A stretch of DNA of 37,304 bases. Origin: Erysipelotrichaceae bacterium. GTDB taxonomy: Bacteria > Bacillota_I > Bacilli_A > RFN20 > CAG-826. The stretch lies in assembly GCA_015059105.1 (NCBI GenBank), contig SVBB01000015.1, positions 1 to 37,304 on the forward strand, read 5' to 3'. Shown in pieces: positions 35,463 through 37,304 of this stretch. The position numbers and the translations under genes were made by a program. The notes under the pieces were generated by a model. That model was not told where the DNA came from. It saw nothing but the letters and a program-made list of their open reading frames with translations, and ran no database searches. Position 1 is the stretch's first letter. Each line of letters opens with the position of its first letter.

Positions 35463-36797
35463 ATGAGAGAAATTATTAAAGCGAAATGTTCAGATATATC
35501 TTCGGAAGGTAAAGGCGTTGTCAAACTTGGCAAATACGTTTGTTTTGTTGATGGCTTATTCCCTGGAGAAGAAGCGGATATAGAAATCTTATATCAACGC
35601 GCGGGAGTGTATTTTGGCAAAGTTAAGAAGTTATATTCCTTATCAAAAGATAGAATCCAACCAAAATGTAAGGTTTGCACTTCCTGTGGGGGATGTCAGT
35701 ATCAACAGATTAGTTATCAAACTCAACTAGCGTTTAAAACCAAAAGAGTGAAAGAAGCTCTTTCTCGCATAGGTGGAATTAAAACAGATGTTCTCCCTTG
35801 CATCGGTATGGATGAACCATATTATTACCGTAATAAGATTCAAATGCCTTATGGCAAAGATAAAAGAGGTAACGTGGTGTATGGTTTCTTTAAAGAGAAT
35901 AGCCATGAAATCATTCCTGTTAAAGAATGTGCGATTGAAGATAAACGTGCAGCTTCTATCTTATGGGATATCAAAGAGTTAGTTAAGCAGATGAAGCTAC
36001 CAATCTATAACGAAGATAACGGTAAGGGTGTTTTAAGATATGTATTAATTAGAACTAGCTATCATTATCCAGAAGTAATGGTGGTTCTCGTCGTCTCCGA
36101 ATTAAATTTCCCAGGACAGAGAAATTTCGTCAACGAATTAATTAAGTTACATCCAGAAATTACGACGATTGTTGAGAACGAAAATAGAAGACATACGAAC
36201 GTCATTTTAGGACCAAAAGAGAAGGTGCTTTTTGGACCAGGATTTATCAAAGATGATATCCTTGGATTATCCTTTGAAATATCTGCTTCTAGTTTCTTCC
36301 AAGTCAATCCTGTACAAGTTGAAAAACTCTACAAAACTGCGTTAAATTTAATAAAAACTGAGCAAAACCTCATTATTTTAGATGCGTATTCTGGTGTCGG
36401 AACGATTGGGTTGATCGCTGCAAGAAATGCCGGCAAGGTTATATCTGTTGAGATTAATAAAGACGCTTCAAGAAACGCGATTGAAAACGCGAAAAGAAAT
36501 AACATTAATAATATTGAATTCTACTGCGATGATGCTGGCCATTTCATTAACAACATGGAGGGTGAATTGGACGTCGTTATTATGGATCCGCCTCGTAAGG
36601 GTAGTGATGAAAAATTCTTATCAACACTATTAAACAAGAAACCAAAACAAATCATCTATGTTTCATGTGATCCCGAAACACTCGCGAGAGACTTAAAATA
36701 TTTATCTAAACTATATCAAGTTGGTTATGTTCAACCTGTAGACATGTTCCCAATGACTGCACATGTTGAAACAGTTTGTTTGCTGACAAAGAAATAG
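35463..36797 (+). CDS. rlmD: 23S rRNA (uracil-5-)-methyltransferase, RlmD/RlmCD type
   Basis: A TrmA/RumA-family SAM-dependent enzyme that methylates C5 of uridine in 23S rRNA; Firmicute members may modify two sites. The N-terminal TRAM domain covers residues 1 to about 58. The [4Fe-4S] cluster ligands are Cys69, Cys75, Cys78 (C-x5-CGGC) and Cys156; Cys72 is an extra cysteine. The SAM domain has LDAYSGVGTIGLIAA and VIMDPPRKG, and the catalytic nucleophile is Cys402 in YVSCDPETLARDL. The 444 residues match the family. No ribosome site is present; the extended -10 just upstream suggests a leaderless mRNA. Without a target test, RlmD and RlmCD cannot be told apart; TrmA lacks the cluster and TRAM domain and is unlikely. 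Confidence 0.9.
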   Translation: MREIIKAKCSDISSEGKGVVKLGKYVCFVDGLFPGEEADIEILYQRAGVYFGKVKKLYSLSKDRIQPKCKVCTSCGGCQYQQISYQTQLAFKTKRVKEALSRIGGIKTDVLPCIGMDEPYYYRNKIQMPYGKDKRGNVVYGFFKENSHEIIPVKECAIEDKRAASILWDIKELVKQMKLPIYNEDNGKGVLRYVLIRTSYHYPEVMVVLVVSELNFPGQRNFVNELIKLHPEITTIVENENRRHTNVILGPKEKVLFGPGFIKDDILGLSFEISASSFFQVNPVQVEKLYKTALNLIKTEQNLIILDAYSGVGTIGLIAARNAGKVISVEINKDASRNAIENAKRNNINNIEFYCDDAGHFINNMEGELDVVIMDPPRKGSDEKFLSTLLNKKPKQIIYVSCDPETLARDLKYLSKLYQVGYVQPVDMFPMTAHVETVCLLTKK

Positions 36798-36826
36798 TCC
36801 AATTTGAAGAGTTAGTGTAATTATCT

Positions 36827-36892
36827 AAACTCACTCATTCAAAATTAGACAATAATCTCTATTCAAAAACTCACTCTCAAAACTAATTAGAT
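36827..36892 (+). repeat. Imperfect 40-bp-spaced direct repeat
   Basis: AAACTCACTC occurs at 36827-36836 and 36867-36876, each followed by a similar tail (ATTCAAAATTAG and TCAAAACTAATTAG). The two units probably come from a local duplication in the region after rlmD. Confidence 0.5.
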
Positions 36893-36921
36893 CTATCTCT
36901 CACACATAGATCTTTTTTATT
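36889..36921 (+). terminator. Terminator downstream of rlmD
   Basis: AGATCTAT (36889-36896) / ATAGATCT (36906-36913), loop CTCTCACAC, followed by TTTTTTATT. It lies about 90 bases beyond the rlmD stop. Confidence 0.8.
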
Positions 36922-37000
36922 CCCCCCACCAGACTACTTTCAAAGCTCCCAACCAAACACTTTCATTCCACCGACCCACTCGCCAGCCACCCTAAAAAAG
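36922..37000. other. C-rich, G-poor stretch without a gene
   Basis: Part of the gene-free region 36798-37304. Over 36921-37000 there are 36 C but only six G, a strong strand imbalance not seen elsewhere in the window. No reading frame of useful length with a ribosome site is present on either strand. It lies between the rlmD terminator and a terminator facing the other way, so it may be little transcribed. Confidence 0.6.
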
Positions 37001-37031
37001 ACATAAAAAAAGATAGACTTTAGTCTATCTT
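37001..37031 (-). terminator. Minus-strand terminator
   Basis: AAGATAGACT (37010-37019) and AGTCTATCTT (37022-37031) form a ten-base stem. On the minus strand it is followed by seven T, whereas the plus side has no T run. It would end a transcript entering from the right edge. Confidence 0.8.
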
Positions 37032-37186
37032 ATATCAATGAGGCTTCACAATACCACCTACCTTTCATAATCATTTTTTAAATAAATTTTTACTATCAAC
37101 TACTATCATCAAAAAATTTCATAAAATAACCCTCACCATAAAATACAGTCCCAAATCACAAAATTTTGACACGACCTCACAAAACA

Positions 37187-37235
37187 ATAAAAAAATATAT
37201 ATCTTTTAGATATATATTTAATTTTTTATTTTTAT
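37187..37235. terminator. AT-only bidirectional hairpin with T tracts
   Basis: AAATATATATCT (37193-37204) pairs perfectly with AGATATATATTT (37208-37219) around three T. T-rich tracts follow on the plus strand (37221-37235) and A-rich sequence precedes it, so it can act in either direction. Confidence 0.65.
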
Positions 37236-37243
37236 TATCGAAA

Positions 37244-37300
37244 CGCAGTGAAGATAAAAACCGGGTGCTATGCACGTGAGAATCGAAATAGCTTCCTGCG
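37244..37300. other. GC-richer foldable element at the window edge, identity unknown
   Basis: CGCAG-T-GAAG (37244-37253, one bulged T) pairs with CTTC-CTGCG (37292-37300). Inside it GTGC-TAT-GCAC (37265-37275) forms a second hairpin. The GC content is well above that of the flanking sequence. It could be the end of a structured RNA or of a dispersed repeat. A minus-strand frame ending in YLHCVSIIKIKN is open to the edge, so a truncated gene cannot be excluded. Confidence 0.4.
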
Positions 37301-37304
37301 ATGT

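Noticed and set aside
37001..37031. Palindrome considered as an operator or the end of a mobile element
   Set aside because: The seven-T tract on the minus strand makes a terminator the simpler explanation, and no transposase or target duplication is near.

Overview
This is an origin-of-replication window from a low-GC bacterium of the Firmicutes/Bacillota type. The core order rpmH-rnpA-yidC-khpB-mnmE on one side and dnaA-dnaN-rlbA-recF-gyrB-gyrA on the other is the classic Bacillus-like oriC neighbourhood. TGA is used as a stop (rnpA, rlbA, tldD), so this is not a code-4 mollicute. AT-rich codon use, a long lipoprotein-type YidC and a compact gene order suggest an uncultured Bacilli lineage near Erysipelotrichia or the non-code-4 mollicute relatives. 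That placement is inference; no rRNA is present to settle it.

Layout. (1) 1-4.3 kb, plus strand, running towards the origin: tail of an unidentified gene, 1-phosphofructokinase, pyruvate phosphate dikinase, a GNAT acetyltransferase. (2) 4.3-13.0 kb, minus strand, running away from the origin: rpmH-rnpA-yidC-khpB, a terminator-like hairpin, then a tightly packed seven-gene run mnmE-tatD-rnmV-rsmA-ispE-(82-aa beta-repeat protein)-ROK glucokinase, ended by a terminator and followed by a small orphan lipoprotein. (3) 13.03-14.95 kb: a two-part oriC. A DnaA-box cluster lies between rpmH and dnaA, and a box plus a candidate DnaA-trio unwinding element lies between dnaA and dnaN. (4) 13.5-25.0 kb, plus strand: dnaA, dnaN, rlbA, recF, gyrB, gyrA, an inserted glycosyltransferase, serS, the small SRP RNA, tadA. 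(5) 25.0-28.5 kb: the most unusual part, a three-gene operon of a truncated P-type ATPase-like protein with its catalytic motifs missing, a TetR regulator, and an M50-protease-like membrane protein whose HExxH reads FELGH. (6) 28.5-31.2 kb, minus strand: tldD-pmbA. (7) 31.4-36.8 kb, plus strand: rpmE, a six-helix membrane protein, metG, a MATE transporter, an RlmD-type 23S rRNA methyltransferase. (8) 36.8-37.3 kb: about 500 bases without a gene, C-rich and G-poor on this strand, with three terminator hairpins and a GC-richer fold at the window edge.

The genes serve replication initiation, DNA topology, tRNA/rRNA maturation, translation, membrane protein insertion, isoprenoid synthesis and sugar phosphorylation. 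Two themes recur. Several genes have no Shine-Dalgarno sequence but carry a -10-like hexamer 6-10 bases before the start codon, suggesting leaderless mRNAs. At several junctions the terminator of one gene overlaps the promoter of the next. The points most worth following up are the double-pseudoenzyme operon at 25.0-28.5 kb and the candidate unwinding element at 14.89-14.95 kb.
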